Source: an uncultured Pelagibacteraceae bacterium
Lineage (GTDB): Bacteria; Pseudomonadota; Alphaproteobacteria; Pelagibacterales; Pelagibacteraceae
Length of the DNA: 64,000 bases
Assembly (NCBI GenBank): GCA_902516345.1
Contig: CABXYJ010000001.1
Location: 1 to 64,000, forward strand
Direction of reading: 5' to 3'
In this document: one piece after another, positions 38,114 to 46,340 of the stretch
How the letters are laid out: each line of letters begins with the position of its first letter
How positions within the stretch are numbered: the stretch's first letter is position 1
Made by a program: the position numbers and the translations under genes
The notes under the pieces: model-generated
Databases searched by the model: none
What the model saw: the letters and a program-made list of their open reading frames with translations, nothing else
What the model was told of the DNA's origin: nothing

Positions 38114-39301
38114 ATGCAATTAGCAACATTTTTAAATAAAGTTTTTAAGATAGGAGGTTTTATATTAATAGATGCTAATTCTAAAAATTACATAATAGGC
38201 AAACCTGAAAAAAACGCTATCAAAGTAAAAATATTAAATAAAAAATTACATTTTAAGCTTTTATTACACCCAGATCTATATTTTGGGGAGGCATATACAA
38301 ATGGAGAAATTGTTATAGAAAATGGAACTCTCTCAGATTTCTTAGATTTAGCTTTGATGAATTTCGGACGGAAAGAACTAAATTTTTTTAGTTATTTAAT
38401 TAATAGAATTAGAGGTTCTTATAGATATCTAACAAATTTTAATTTTATCAAAAAATCAAAAATGAATGTTTCTCATCATTATGATATTAAGGAAGATCTA
38501 TATGACTTATTTCTAGATCCTAAAAGACAATATTCATGTGCTTATTTTAAGGATGAAAATGATAGTTTAGAAACGGCCCAAAATAATAAGATAAATCATA
38601 TAATAAAAAAATTGAATATAAAACCAAATCAAAAAGTTTTGGACATAGGAAGTGGCTGGGGATCGCTTGCAATTGATATTGCGAAGAGCGCCCAATGTGA
38701 AGTTACGGGTATTACACTGTCAGAGAAACAATTAAATTATGCTAATAAAAAAATTAAAGAGATGAATCTAGAAAATCAAGTCAGTTTCAAATTAATGGAT
38801 TATAGAGAATTGAATGAGAAATTTGACAGGATAGTAAGTGTTGGAATGTTTGAGCATGTTGGAAGAAAATTTTATAAAAAATTTTTTTGTCAAATAGAAA
38901 AATTACTAAAAGATAATGGCATTTCATTAATACACACTATTGGTTCGGTAAATCCTCCAAGAGACCCTCATCCTTGGATTACAAAATATATTTTTCCGGG
39001 CGGGTATACTCCAAGTTTGAGCGAAGTTACTAATCCTATCGAAAAAGCTGGGCTAATTGTTAATGATATTGAAGTTCTAAGACTTCATTATTCTCACACT
39101 TTAAGACACTGGAAAGAAAATTGTATAAGGAATAAAGATAAAATCGTGCAAATGTTTGATGAAAAATTTTTTAGGATGTGGGAATTTTATCTTACTGGTT
39201 GTGAAATGTCGTTTAAGTGGGGAGATCAAGTTGTATATCAATTTCAACTTACTAAAAATTATAAATCAACCCCAGTGACTAGAGACTATATTTATCAATA
39301 A
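38114..39301 (+). CDS. cfa: Cyclopropane-fatty-acyl-phospholipid synthase family methyltransferase
   Basis: This 395-residue SAM-dependent enzyme adds a methylene group across double bonds of membrane lipid acyl chains. It has MNVSHHYDIKEDLYDLFLD, YSCAYFKDENDSLETAQ, the SAM site VLDIGSGWGSLAIDIA, and IVSVGMFEHVGRK, all typical of Cfa. A TTG at 38099 lies in frame, but the ATG at 38114, just after the preceding stop, is preferred. Other SAM-dependent lipid-modifying members of the family are possible. Confidence 0.88.
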   Translation: MQLATFLNKVFKIGGFILIDANSKNYIIGKPEKNAIKVKILNKKLHFKLLLHPDLYFGEAYTNGEIVIENGTLSDFLDLALMNFGRKELNFFSYLINRIRGSYRYLTNFNFIKKSKMNVSHHYDIKEDLYDLFLDPKRQYSCAYFKDENDSLETAQNNKINHIIKKLNIKPNQKVLDIGSGWGSLAIDIAKSAQCEVTGITLSEKQLNYANKKIKEMNLENQVSFKLMDYRELNEKFDRIVSVGMFEHVGRKFYKKFFCQIEKLLKDNGISLIHTIGSVNPPRDPHPWITKYIFPGGYTPSLSEVTNPIEKAGLIVNDIEVLRLHYSHTLRHWKENCIRNKDKIVQMFDEKFFRMWEFYLTGCEMSFKWGDQVVYQFQLTKNYKSTPVTRDYIYQ

Positions 39302-39330
39302 AAAATTGATAGGATATTTTTTTCTCACAG

Positions 39331-40515
39331 ATGAAAAAAAAAATAAAAAAATTAAAAAAAAATCGGAAGAAAAAGCCAGTTATAAAACATAGAAAAAGAA
39401 CTAAGAGACCTATAAAAAAAAATAAAAATATTAAAAAGAAAAAAATTGTTAAATTAAGAAAAAATAATCAAAATAGAAAAGTTATAAAAAAAAAAATTAA
39501 AGTTAAAAATACTGAAAAAAATAGTGTTATCTTAAAATTAATTAAATTTCAGCTTTCTTTAAAACCAGAACTTAATTTAAGTTTTTTTTCTAAAATTGAG
39601 AAGAATATTCAAAGTTTTTTCGATAAAGTTTCTGAAACGATTTCAAATTACAAAATTTTAAAGACCGATGAAATCAGAAGAAGAAAAATAGAAAAAGTAG
39701 AAAATGAGAGAAAAGAAAAAATAGCTTTAGCAAATAAAAAAAAAGAAGATGAAGTACTTAGACTTAGACAGAAAGAGCAAGTATTAAAAGAAGAAGCTAG
39801 ATTAGAAAAATTAAGAGCAAAAGACATAAAATTATTTCTAAGAAAAGAACAGGCTATCTTAAGAATCGAACAAGCAGAAAGACAGAAAAAATTTTTAAAA
39901 CAATTAAGATTAGATAAACAAATAGAGAAATTTAGAATTCGAGAAGTAAAAGAATTAGAAAGACTTGAAAAAATTTCGTTAAAAGAGAAACGAGAAGACT
40001 ATGCTGGATTGCAAAAAAGAATAGAGCAATTAAAAGACAAATACAGAATAATTAGAGATCAAAAAATTAAGGAAAGAGTGGAGGCCTTAGGTGTAAAAAT
40101 TCAAGGTGATGAAGATAGAGAAACTCTTTTAATTAAAGAAAAAGAATACACTTTAGCAAGACAGAAGATCGAGTTTGCTTTAGAAAGTTTTTACAGAAGT
40201 GCAAGCAGCTTAGTTTTTCAACTCAATAAGAGATATATCACAAGGCATATGTCTATTTTAAGATGCATTGATAGAAGATTTGAAAATGGAGAAATATTTA
40301 TTAAGTGGGATGAGTCTGAGGATGATAATTGGTTACTTTTAATATATATAAAAGATAATTCTCCAGATGAAGGAATTATAATAGAAGATAAAACTAATCC
40401 TGAAAAAAATGTATCTCATGAATTTAAAAATATAGATATTTTTAAAGCTTCAGATACGATGGTTGACTCATTAACGCAACTTATTGCTAGAAAAAGAGCT
40501 AAAAGTGAAAACTAA
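39331..40515 (+). CDS. Lysine-rich coiled-coil protein of unknown function
   Basis: I do not recognise this 394-residue protein. Residues 1-65 are almost entirely lysine and arginine with scattered Asn, Ile and Pro, like a nucleic-acid- or ribosome-binding tail. Residues about 110-275 are a long charged, heptad-like coiled coil (for example LRQKEQVLKEEARLEKLRAK). The C-terminal 110 residues look folded, with LVFQLNKRYITRHMSILRCI, EIFIKWDESEDDNWLLLIYI and DSLTQLIARKR. A two-helix membrane protein gene follows after 30 bases, possibly in the same transcript. The very low-complexity N-terminus argues against annotation by composition alone. Confidence 0.7.
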   Translation: MKKKIKKLKKNRKKKPVIKHRKRTKRPIKKNKNIKKKKIVKLRKNNQNRKVIKKKIKVKNTEKNSVILKLIKFQLSLKPELNLSFFSKIEKNIQSFFDKVSETISNYKILKTDEIRRRKIEKVENERKEKIALANKKKEDEVLRLRQKEQVLKEEARLEKLRAKDIKLFLRKEQAILRIEQAERQKKFLKQLRLDKQIEKFRIREVKELERLEKISLKEKREDYAGLQKRIEQLKDKYRIIRDQKIKERVEALGVKIQGDEDRETLLIKEKEYTLARQKIEFALESFYRSASSLVFQLNKRYITRHMSILRCIDRRFENGEIFIKWDESEDDNWLLLIYIKDNSPDEGIIIEDKTNPEKNVSHEFKNIDIFKASDTMVDSLTQLIARKRAKSEN

Positions 40516-40545
40516 ATTTTATTATATGTTTAATTTTTATATAAT

Positions 40546-40839
40546 ATGATTTTTGGTACGATCTTTCTCATAATTTTATATTTGATCCTAAAATATGTAA
40601 TTGCTTGGATAAATTACTTTAATAATTTGGACTCAAGACTAGGAGATAGTACCTGGAGATTCAGTTATGATTATCCAGTAGTAGGAGACAGGGATATATC
40701 TGATTTAGATGATAAAGATTTTGTGAGATTAAGAAGAAAAAAAAATAAAATTGTCTTATTAATGTATTCCATAGTGCTTGTTATGTTTATTGCCTCAATG
40801 TCTTTATTAAGTCAGTTTTTAATATTTTTTTTTAATTAG
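40546..40839 (+). CDS. Small two-helix membrane protein of unknown function
   Basis: This 97-residue protein has hydrophobic helices at about 1-23 and 68-95 joined by a charged loop with WRFSYDYPVVGDRDISDLDDKDFVRLRRKKNK. I recognise no family. It follows the lysine-rich coiled-coil gene by 30 bases. The 3' end overlaps the convergent DCC-family gene by 21 bases. Confidence 0.65.
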   Translation: MIFGTIFLIILYLILKYVIAWINYFNNLDSRLGDSTWRFSYDYPVVGDRDISDLDDKDFVRLRRKKNKIVLLMYSIVLVMFIASMSLLSQFLIFFFN

Positions 40840-41172
40840 TTTTTTATTTTTTAAATATAAAAAGAAAGCAATAAATTCATATCCATAAGAAAATATATTA
40901 AATATTATTGGAAGACTAAAAAATTTGTAAAGGAATCTATATTTTGGTATTTTTTTCCATAAAAATAAAAACGCTTCAGCTCCTGCAATAATTTTTTCCT
41001 TATCTTTGATGTGAAGTCTTCTTAACAGTTCTTTATTATTTTTGTTAGTTTCTTTCTCTGCTGAAATATTATTAGTAATATCAATCCAGTCAATTCCTTG
41101 AATCTTTTCTTTTTTATATAAGTCAATTTCAGTTTTACAGATTTTACAAGAATTATTGAAATAAACTTTCAT
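40819..41172 (-). CDS. DCC family thiol-disulfide oxidoreductase-like protein (DUF393)
   Basis: This 117-residue protein starts MKVYFNNSCKICKTEIDLYKK, with the CxxC of the thioredoxin-like DCC family (DUF393), followed by GIDWIDIT and a C-terminal hydrophobic region containing FLWKKIPKYRFLYKF. These are the usual DUF393 features. The role is unknown, presumably thiol redox. It is transcribed away from tldD. Confidence 0.82.
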   Translation of the reverse strand: MKVYFNNSCKICKTEIDLYKKEKIQGIDWIDITNNISAEKETNKNNKELLRRLHIKDKEKIIAGAEAFLFLWKKIPKYRFLYKFFSLPIIFNIFSYGYEFIAFFLYLKNKKLIKKKY

Positions 41173-41226
41173 AATCGTATTTTATTACTAATTATGCATA
41201 TAAAGTACATGCGTAAAATACACTAG

Positions 41227-41254
41227 TTGAAAATTATCTTAAACGGGCTATGTT
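41227..41254 (+). promoter_or_regulatory. Sigma-70-type promoter for tldD
   Basis: TTGAAA (41227-41232) and TATGTT (41249-41254) are separated by 16 bases. The expected start near 41261 is only about two bases before the ATG at 41263, so the tldD mRNA may be leaderless. Sequence inference only. Confidence 0.5.
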
Positions 41255-41262
41255 TTATATAA

Positions 41263-42675
41263 ATGAGCAATTTTTTTGAAAAATCAGATATATCTAGAAG
41301 TGAGGCTGAAAATATAGTCTCTAACACGCTTAAAAAATGTGATGATGGTGAGCTTTATTTAGAAAATTCTAAATCTGAGACAATTTTATTAGATGATAAT
41401 AAAATTAAGAATTCTAACTATAATTCTGATCTAGGATTTGGTTTTAGAGCTGTATCAGATGAGGTTGTTGCCTATTCTCATTCCAATGAAATTTCAAAAA
41501 ATTCCTTAAAACAATCATCTGAAAATTTAAAATCAACTTTAAAATCAGCTAATGGCACTTATAATTATTCTATTCCCAAATCAAATGTAAAGTATTATGA
41601 AAGTATTAATCCTTTAGAGGAAAAAACACTCAATTCAAAAATAGATATACTAAATAAGGTTAATGATTATCTAAGAAAAAAAGATAATTGTGTAAAACAA
41701 GTAACTTCAAATTTTAGTGGAGAACAAAAATCTATAGAAATTATTAGGTCAGGAGGGGAGTCATTAACTGACGTAAGACCATTAATAAGGTTCAATGTTT
41801 CAGTAATGCTAGAGAAAAATGGAAGAAAAGAGACAGGAGTTTATGGAGTAGGTGGTAGACAATCTTATGACTCTTATTTGACAGATGATAACTGGAAAAA
41901 TGTTTGTGACGAGGCTTTTAGAATAGCCTCGGTAAATTTAGAGAGTAAACCAGCTCCAGCAGGAGAAATGAAGGTTGTTCTTGGCCCAGGTTGGCCCGCT
42001 ATTCTTATTCATGAGGCGATAGGACATGGCTTAGAGGGAGATTTTAATAGAAAAAAAACCTCAGCATTTCATAATTTAATGGGCCAAAAAGTTGCAAGTG
42101 AAGGAGTTACCATTGTTGACGATGGAACTTTAGACAACAGAAGAGGAAGTCTTACTATTGATGATGAGGGTACGCCCACAGAAAAAACAGTATTAATTGA
42201 AAATGGAATTTTAAAAAATTTTATGCAAGACAGACTTAATGCAAGATTAATGAAAACAAGATCAACAGGTAGTGGTAGAAGAGAAAATTATAGACATATT
42301 GTATTACCTCGCATGAGAAATACTATGATGTTGAGTGGCAAACAAACTCAAGAAGAAATGATTAAGTCTGTAGATAAAGGAATTTTTGCAGTAAGTTTTG
42401 GTGGTGGACAAGTTGATATTACTTCTGGGAAATTTGTTTTTAATTGTACAGAAGCATATGAAATAATTAATGGTAAAATTGGTTCACCAATAAAAGGAGC
42501 AACTCTTATTGGAGATGGCCCTTCAATTTTAAAAGAAGTTTCAATGGTTGGGAATGACATGATGTTAGATCCAGGTATTGGGACTTGTGGTAAAGCAGGA
42601 CAAGGTGTGCCTGTTGGAGTGGCTCAACCCTCTATATTAATTAATAAGATGACTGTTGGTGGCACCAGTCTATAA
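41263..42675 (+). CDS. tldD: Metalloprotease TldD
   Basis: This 470-residue protein is the catalytic subunit of the TldD/TldE metallopeptidase, which degrades unfolded or modified peptides in the cytoplasm. The zinc-binding HExxxH motif is HEAIGH at 250-255 followed by GLEGDF, with a further ligand in the C-terminal domain near GICGKAGQ-like GTCGKAGQG. The tldE gene begins on the base after its stop codon, as expected for this heterodimer. Confidence 0.93.
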   Translation: MSNFFEKSDISRSEAENIVSNTLKKCDDGELYLENSKSETILLDDNKIKNSNYNSDLGFGFRAVSDEVVAYSHSNEISKNSLKQSSENLKSTLKSANGTYNYSIPKSNVKYYESINPLEEKTLNSKIDILNKVNDYLRKKDNCVKQVTSNFSGEQKSIEIIRSGGESLTDVRPLIRFNVSVMLEKNGRKETGVYGVGGRQSYDSYLTDDNWKNVCDEAFRIASVNLESKPAPAGEMKVVLGPGWPAILIHEAIGHGLEGDFNRKKTSAFHNLMGQKVASEGVTIVDDGTLDNRRGSLTIDDEGTPTEKTVLIENGILKNFMQDRLNARLMKTRSTGSGRRENYRHIVLPRMRNTMMLSGKQTQEEMIKSVDKGIFAVSFGGGQVDITSGKFVFNCTEAYEIINGKIGSPIKGATLIGDGPSILKEVSMVGNDMMLDPGIGTCGKAGQGVPVGVAQPSILINKMTVGGTSL

Positions 42676-43992
42676 ATGGTTAAAGATCAAGAATATTTAG
42701 AAAATAAGGCTTCATACTGTTTAGATTTAGCAAAAAAATTAGGGGCTACAGATATAAGCGTTAATGTAGGTAATTCTATTTCAGAAACAGTAAACTTTAG
42801 GAATAAAAAATTAGATGAGTCTAATAGGTCAGATAATCTTGGTATCGACATTACTACATTTATAGGTAAGAAAAAATCATCTATATCTTCATCGAACTTA
42901 TTAAAAGAGAACCTTACTATTTTAATCGAAAAATGTATCGAAACCACAAAAAATACTCCAGAGGATGAATTCAACTCGCTCCCAGATAAAGATCTACTAG
43001 CTAATGAAGTCAGAGATTTAAATTTGTATGATGATGATCACATAGAAAATGATGAAAAAGTTGAATATTTGTCTAGGCTCGAAGCTGCTGCCTCAAAGGA
43101 TAAAAAAATAGTTAACACAGAATCTAGCTTTGTAGAAGATAAATCGAATTTTATTTTGGCTAATAGTGATGGTTTTTGCAAAGGTTATAAGACTTCATCA
43201 TTTGTAGCCTCTAGTGTTACTGTCGCTAAAGATGACAAAAGCATGGAGAGAGATTATGAATACTCCCGTAAATGTCACCTTAAAGATATTAACAATGCAG
43301 AAGATTTAGGAAAAAAGGCTGCTGATTTAACATTAAGAAAGCTAAGTCCAAAAAAAATAGGCAGTCAAAAGATTGCTATAATATTTGATAAAAGAATTGC
43401 AAAAGGAATGTTAAATACATTTGCAAGCGCAATATCTTCTTCAGCTATTTCAAGAGGAACTTCATTTTTAAAAGCCAAGATCAATGAAAAAATTTTTTCA
43501 GAAACAATTAACATTATTGATAAACCAGATATATTTAAAGGTCTAGGTTCGAAAAGTTTTGATTCAGAAGGAGTTAAATCTGAAACTTTAAATTTAGTTG
43601 AGCAAGGTATTTTAAAACATTATTTGATCGACACATATAATGGAAAAAAGCTTGATCTTAAATCTAATGGAAGATGTGGTGGAACCACTAATCTTTATTT
43701 TAATAATGGAGAAACTTCCTTTAAAGATCTTTTAAATTCTAATTCAAAATGTCTTTATATAACTGAAACCATTGGTCGTGGAAGCAACATTGTTTCGGGA
43801 GATTATTCTGTTGGTGCAACCGGTTTTTTAGTAGAAAACGGAGAGTTCAAATATCCGATTAATGAAATAACCATTGCAGGAAATTTAAAAGATATGTTCC
43901 AAAATTTAGCTTTAGCAAATGATTTAGAATTTGAATATTCGACAAACTCTCCAACAATGATGATTGAAGGTATGGTTGTTGCTGGTAAATGA
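42676..43992 (+). CDS. tldE: Metalloprotease TldE/PmbA
   Basis: This 438-residue protein is the partner subunit (PmbA) of TldD. It resembles TldD in fold but lacks the HExxxH motif. Recognisable segments are SSFVEDKSNFILANSDGFCKGY, KIAIIFDKRIAKGML and the C-terminal ITETIGRGSNIVSGDYSVGATGFLVENGE, which is strongly family-specific. It overlaps the FAD oxidoreductase by four bases. Substrates in this organism are not known. Confidence 0.92.
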   Translation: MVKDQEYLENKASYCLDLAKKLGATDISVNVGNSISETVNFRNKKLDESNRSDNLGIDITTFIGKKKSSISSSNLLKENLTILIEKCIETTKNTPEDEFNSLPDKDLLANEVRDLNLYDDDHIENDEKVEYLSRLEAAASKDKKIVNTESSFVEDKSNFILANSDGFCKGYKTSSFVASSVTVAKDDKSMERDYEYSRKCHLKDINNAEDLGKKAADLTLRKLSPKKIGSQKIAIIFDKRIAKGMLNTFASAISSSAISRGTSFLKAKINEKIFSETINIIDKPDIFKGLGSKSFDSEGVKSETLNLVEQGILKHYLIDTYNGKKLDLKSNGRCGGTTNLYFNNGETSFKDLLNSNSKCLYITETIGRGSNIVSGDYSVGATGFLVENGEFKYPINEITIAGNLKDMFQNLALANDLEFEYSTNSPTMMIEGMVVAGK

Positions 43993-44960
43993 GTGACTTC
44001 TGTATAATTGGTTCAGGCATTTCTGGAGCTACTATTGCAAATCTTTTAAGTAAAAAAAATTCTGTAGTTTTGTTCGACAAAGCAAGAGGAATAGGGGGAC
44101 GAGCTGCTTTTAAAAGAGTTAAAGATAAAATTGGTTTTGATCATGGTACACAATATTTTTCACCTAAAACAAAAGAGTTTAAGAGATTCACAAACGCTCT
44201 AATAAAAAAAAGGATTTTAAAAATATGGGGGGGTAAGCATATTTTTTTAAATTCAAAAAAAAAAGAGAATAAAAAACATATTAAAGTAATAGGTAAAAAT
44301 GGTAATAACGATATAAGCAAACATTTACTAAAAAAAATTAGTTGTAATTTTCAAACTGAATTGAAAAAGATTTATTATAAAAATAAATTTTGGTATTTAG
44401 AATTTAATGATGGCAAAATAAGATCATTTAAGAGTATAATTTTAACCTGTCCTTTTCCGCAATTAAAAAAACTTGCTAAAAAATTTATTGATAATTCTTT
44501 TATAAATAAACCCCTAAAAATGGATGCAAATATTACAACAATGATTGCAATAAAAAAGGGTAAGAGATCAAATAGTAGCTATTTCTTTGATGATGAAATT
44601 TTAGGATGGGCAGGAAATGAAAACTCCAAAAAAAGATTTCGATCAAGATATGATTTATGGACACTACAAAGTACTTTTAAATGGGCAAATAAAAAAATTA
44701 ATCAAAATAAAAAGTATAAAAAAGAAAATTCTAAAATTATGATAGAAAAATTTTTTAAACTTTCAAATATCAGTAAATCAAAAATAATTTATTCCCTAAA
44801 TCACGGTTGGAAATACTCCTCAAACTCAAAACCCTTAAGAATTAAAAGTTATTGGGATCCTTTAAAGAAAATAGGAGTTTGTGGTGATTGGTTTATAGGA
44901 CCAAGATTAGAGTCTGGATGGATAAGTGCAAGAGATTTATTTAAAAAGATCTCAAATTAG
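43989..44960 (+). CDS. FAD-dependent oxidoreductase (amine oxidase/renalase-like)
   Basis: This 323-residue flavoprotein starts with a Rossmann FAD site, IIGSGISGATIANLL, then the acidic residue ending strand two in LFDKARGIGGRAA and the motif GFDHGTQYF typical of NAD/FAD-dependent oxidoreductases related to renalase. A C-terminal motif, GVCGDWFIGPRLESGWISARDL, binds the FAD pyrophosphate. Substrate is unknown. It overlaps tldE by four bases and ends one base from the convergent DUF6134-like gene. Confidence 0.85.
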   Translation: MSDFCIIGSGISGATIANLLSKKNSVVLFDKARGIGGRAAFKRVKDKIGFDHGTQYFSPKTKEFKRFTNALIKKRILKIWGGKHIFLNSKKKENKKHIKVIGKNGNNDISKHLLKKISCNFQTELKKIYYKNKFWYLEFNDGKIRSFKSIILTCPFPQLKKLAKKFIDNSFINKPLKMDANITTMIAIKKGKRSNSSYFFDDEILGWAGNENSKKRFRSRYDLWTLQSTFKWANKKINQNKKYKKENSKIMIEKFFKLSNISKSKIIYSLNHGWKYSSNSKPLRIKSYWDPLKKIGVCGDWFIGPRLESGWISARDLFKKISN

Positions 44961-44961
44961 A

Positions 44962-45642
44962 TTATTCAGAATTTTTAAATCTATATTCCCAGTTACCCAT
45001 TCTTGAATATGATACTTTTAATATTCTTGAATTTTTTTGATCGAACCAGATATTAAAATCCAGTCTTTTATCTTTAGGTAAAGTCATATCTTGCGATTTA
45101 AGAGTAAAATGATCCACTTCGTGCATTTTTCCATAAAGATTAATTTTATCTTTGCCGACAAAAGTAACAATTTGTTTTTTTATGCTCCCCGAAATTGGAC
45201 TAATTTGACTATTAGCTTGCAGAATTTTATGATTCCACCAGCTTCCTATTACATTGTTATATGAAGCCTCACCAGTATATGACGAGCCTTTAATTTCAAA
45301 TTTTTTATTTTTTTCATTAAAAACAAGATTTACAAATTTCTTTTTATCATTTTGTAAAGTTTTAGAATTATAAGAAACCAATTGGTCTTTGATATATTTC
45401 TCTTCACTAAATCCTTCAACATGAAAAACCGTAGCACCTAAAATTTTAATGGAAAATTTGAGTTGGTTAGTAATTAAAGTTTCTTCACCATTTCTTTTAA
45501 AAAAATAGTAGTTATAACCAACTAGTTCATCGTTACGAAAAATTTCCATCTCAATTTTATTATATTTAATATAGTGTCCAATGTGAGCAATTGAATTAAA
45601 TGGGTAAATTATGAGAAATAAAATGACTATAAATTTTTTCAT
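44962..45642 (-). CDS. Secreted protein of unknown function (DUF6134-like)
   Basis: This 226-residue protein has a cleavable signal peptide (about 1-19, ending NSIAH). The mature part is rich in beta strands, with EMEIFRNDELVGYNYYFFKRNGE, GSWWNHKILQANSQ and DFNIWFDQKNSRILKVSY. It resembles the DUF6134 group of periplasmic proteins by my recollection of the pattern, which is not certain. It may be a lipid- or carrier-like beta barrel. Confidence 0.6.
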   Translation of the reverse strand: MKKFIVILFLIIYPFNSIAHIGHYIKYNKIEMEIFRNDELVGYNYYFFKRNGEETLITNQLKFSIKILGATVFHVEGFSEEKYIKDQLVSYNSKTLQNDKKKFVNLVFNEKNKKFEIKGSSYTGEASYNNVIGSWWNHKILQANSQISPISGSIKKQIVTFVGKDKINLYGKMHEVDHFTLKSQDMTLPKDKRLDFNIWFDQKNSRILKVSYSRMGNWEYRFKNSE

Positions 45643-45692
45643 TTAGCATTTAGTTTAATAGACTTTTACAAAAATAGAAATAATTTATTAAA

Positions 45693-46340
45693 ATGTTTTT
45701 AAAAATCAAAAAAATTCCCAAAGTTAATTGGAGCTCTAACAAACCTTATAACTTTAAACCAAAATTTTCTACATCCTTTTTTTTATGCTTTGGTTTAATG
45801 TTATTTGGCCTAGGTGAAGGTTTATTAATTGTATCTACCACAGGAGCTTCTCCGTGGAGTGTTTTAGCTCAGGGTATTTCTTTGAATGTTAACTTGAGTA
45901 TTGGAACAATAACACTTTTAATTAGCATAGCAGTTTTAATTTTATGGATACCACTTGGTCAAAAACCAGGGATGGGAACAATATTTAACGCACTAATAAT
46001 TGCATTGATGATTGATCTTTGTATAAAATTTGTTCCTACTCCGTCCAGTTATCCTTACCAATTAATTTTAGCAATTTTTTCAGTTATTACTGTCGGCATA
46101 GGAGGAGGTATTTATTTAGTTTCTAATCTTGGGGCGGGACCTAGAGATGGATTAATGATTGGTCTACAAAAAAAAACAAACTTACCTATTGCTGCAGTTA
46201 GAGCATTCTTGGAAATATCAGTTGTAAGTATTGGGTGGTACTTAGGAGGAACAGTTGGAATAGGGACTTTATTATTTGCTTTTGGAATTGGTCCATGTGT
46301 TGCTTTTGGTTTATATTTAGTTGATAAAATTTTTGATTAG
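45693..46340 (+). CDS. YczE/YitT-like membrane protein
   Basis: This 215-residue protein has five to six hydrophobic helices. GLMLFGLGEGLLIVSTTGASPWSVLAQGIS, LGQKPGMGTIFNALIIALMIDL and VSNLGAGPRDGLMIGLQ are the pattern of the YczE/YyaS/YitT group of uncharacterised membrane proteins. It converges on typA with interlocked stop codons (46337-46340). Confidence 0.75.
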   Translation: MFLKIKKIPKVNWSSNKPYNFKPKFSTSFFLCFGLMLFGLGEGLLIVSTTGASPWSVLAQGISLNVNLSIGTITLLISIAVLILWIPLGQKPGMGTIFNALIIALMIDLCIKFVPTPSSYPYQLILAIFSVITVGIGGGIYLVSNLGAGPRDGLMIGLQKKTNLPIAAVRAFLEISVVSIGWYLGGTVGIGTLLFAFGIGPCVAFGLYLVDKIFD

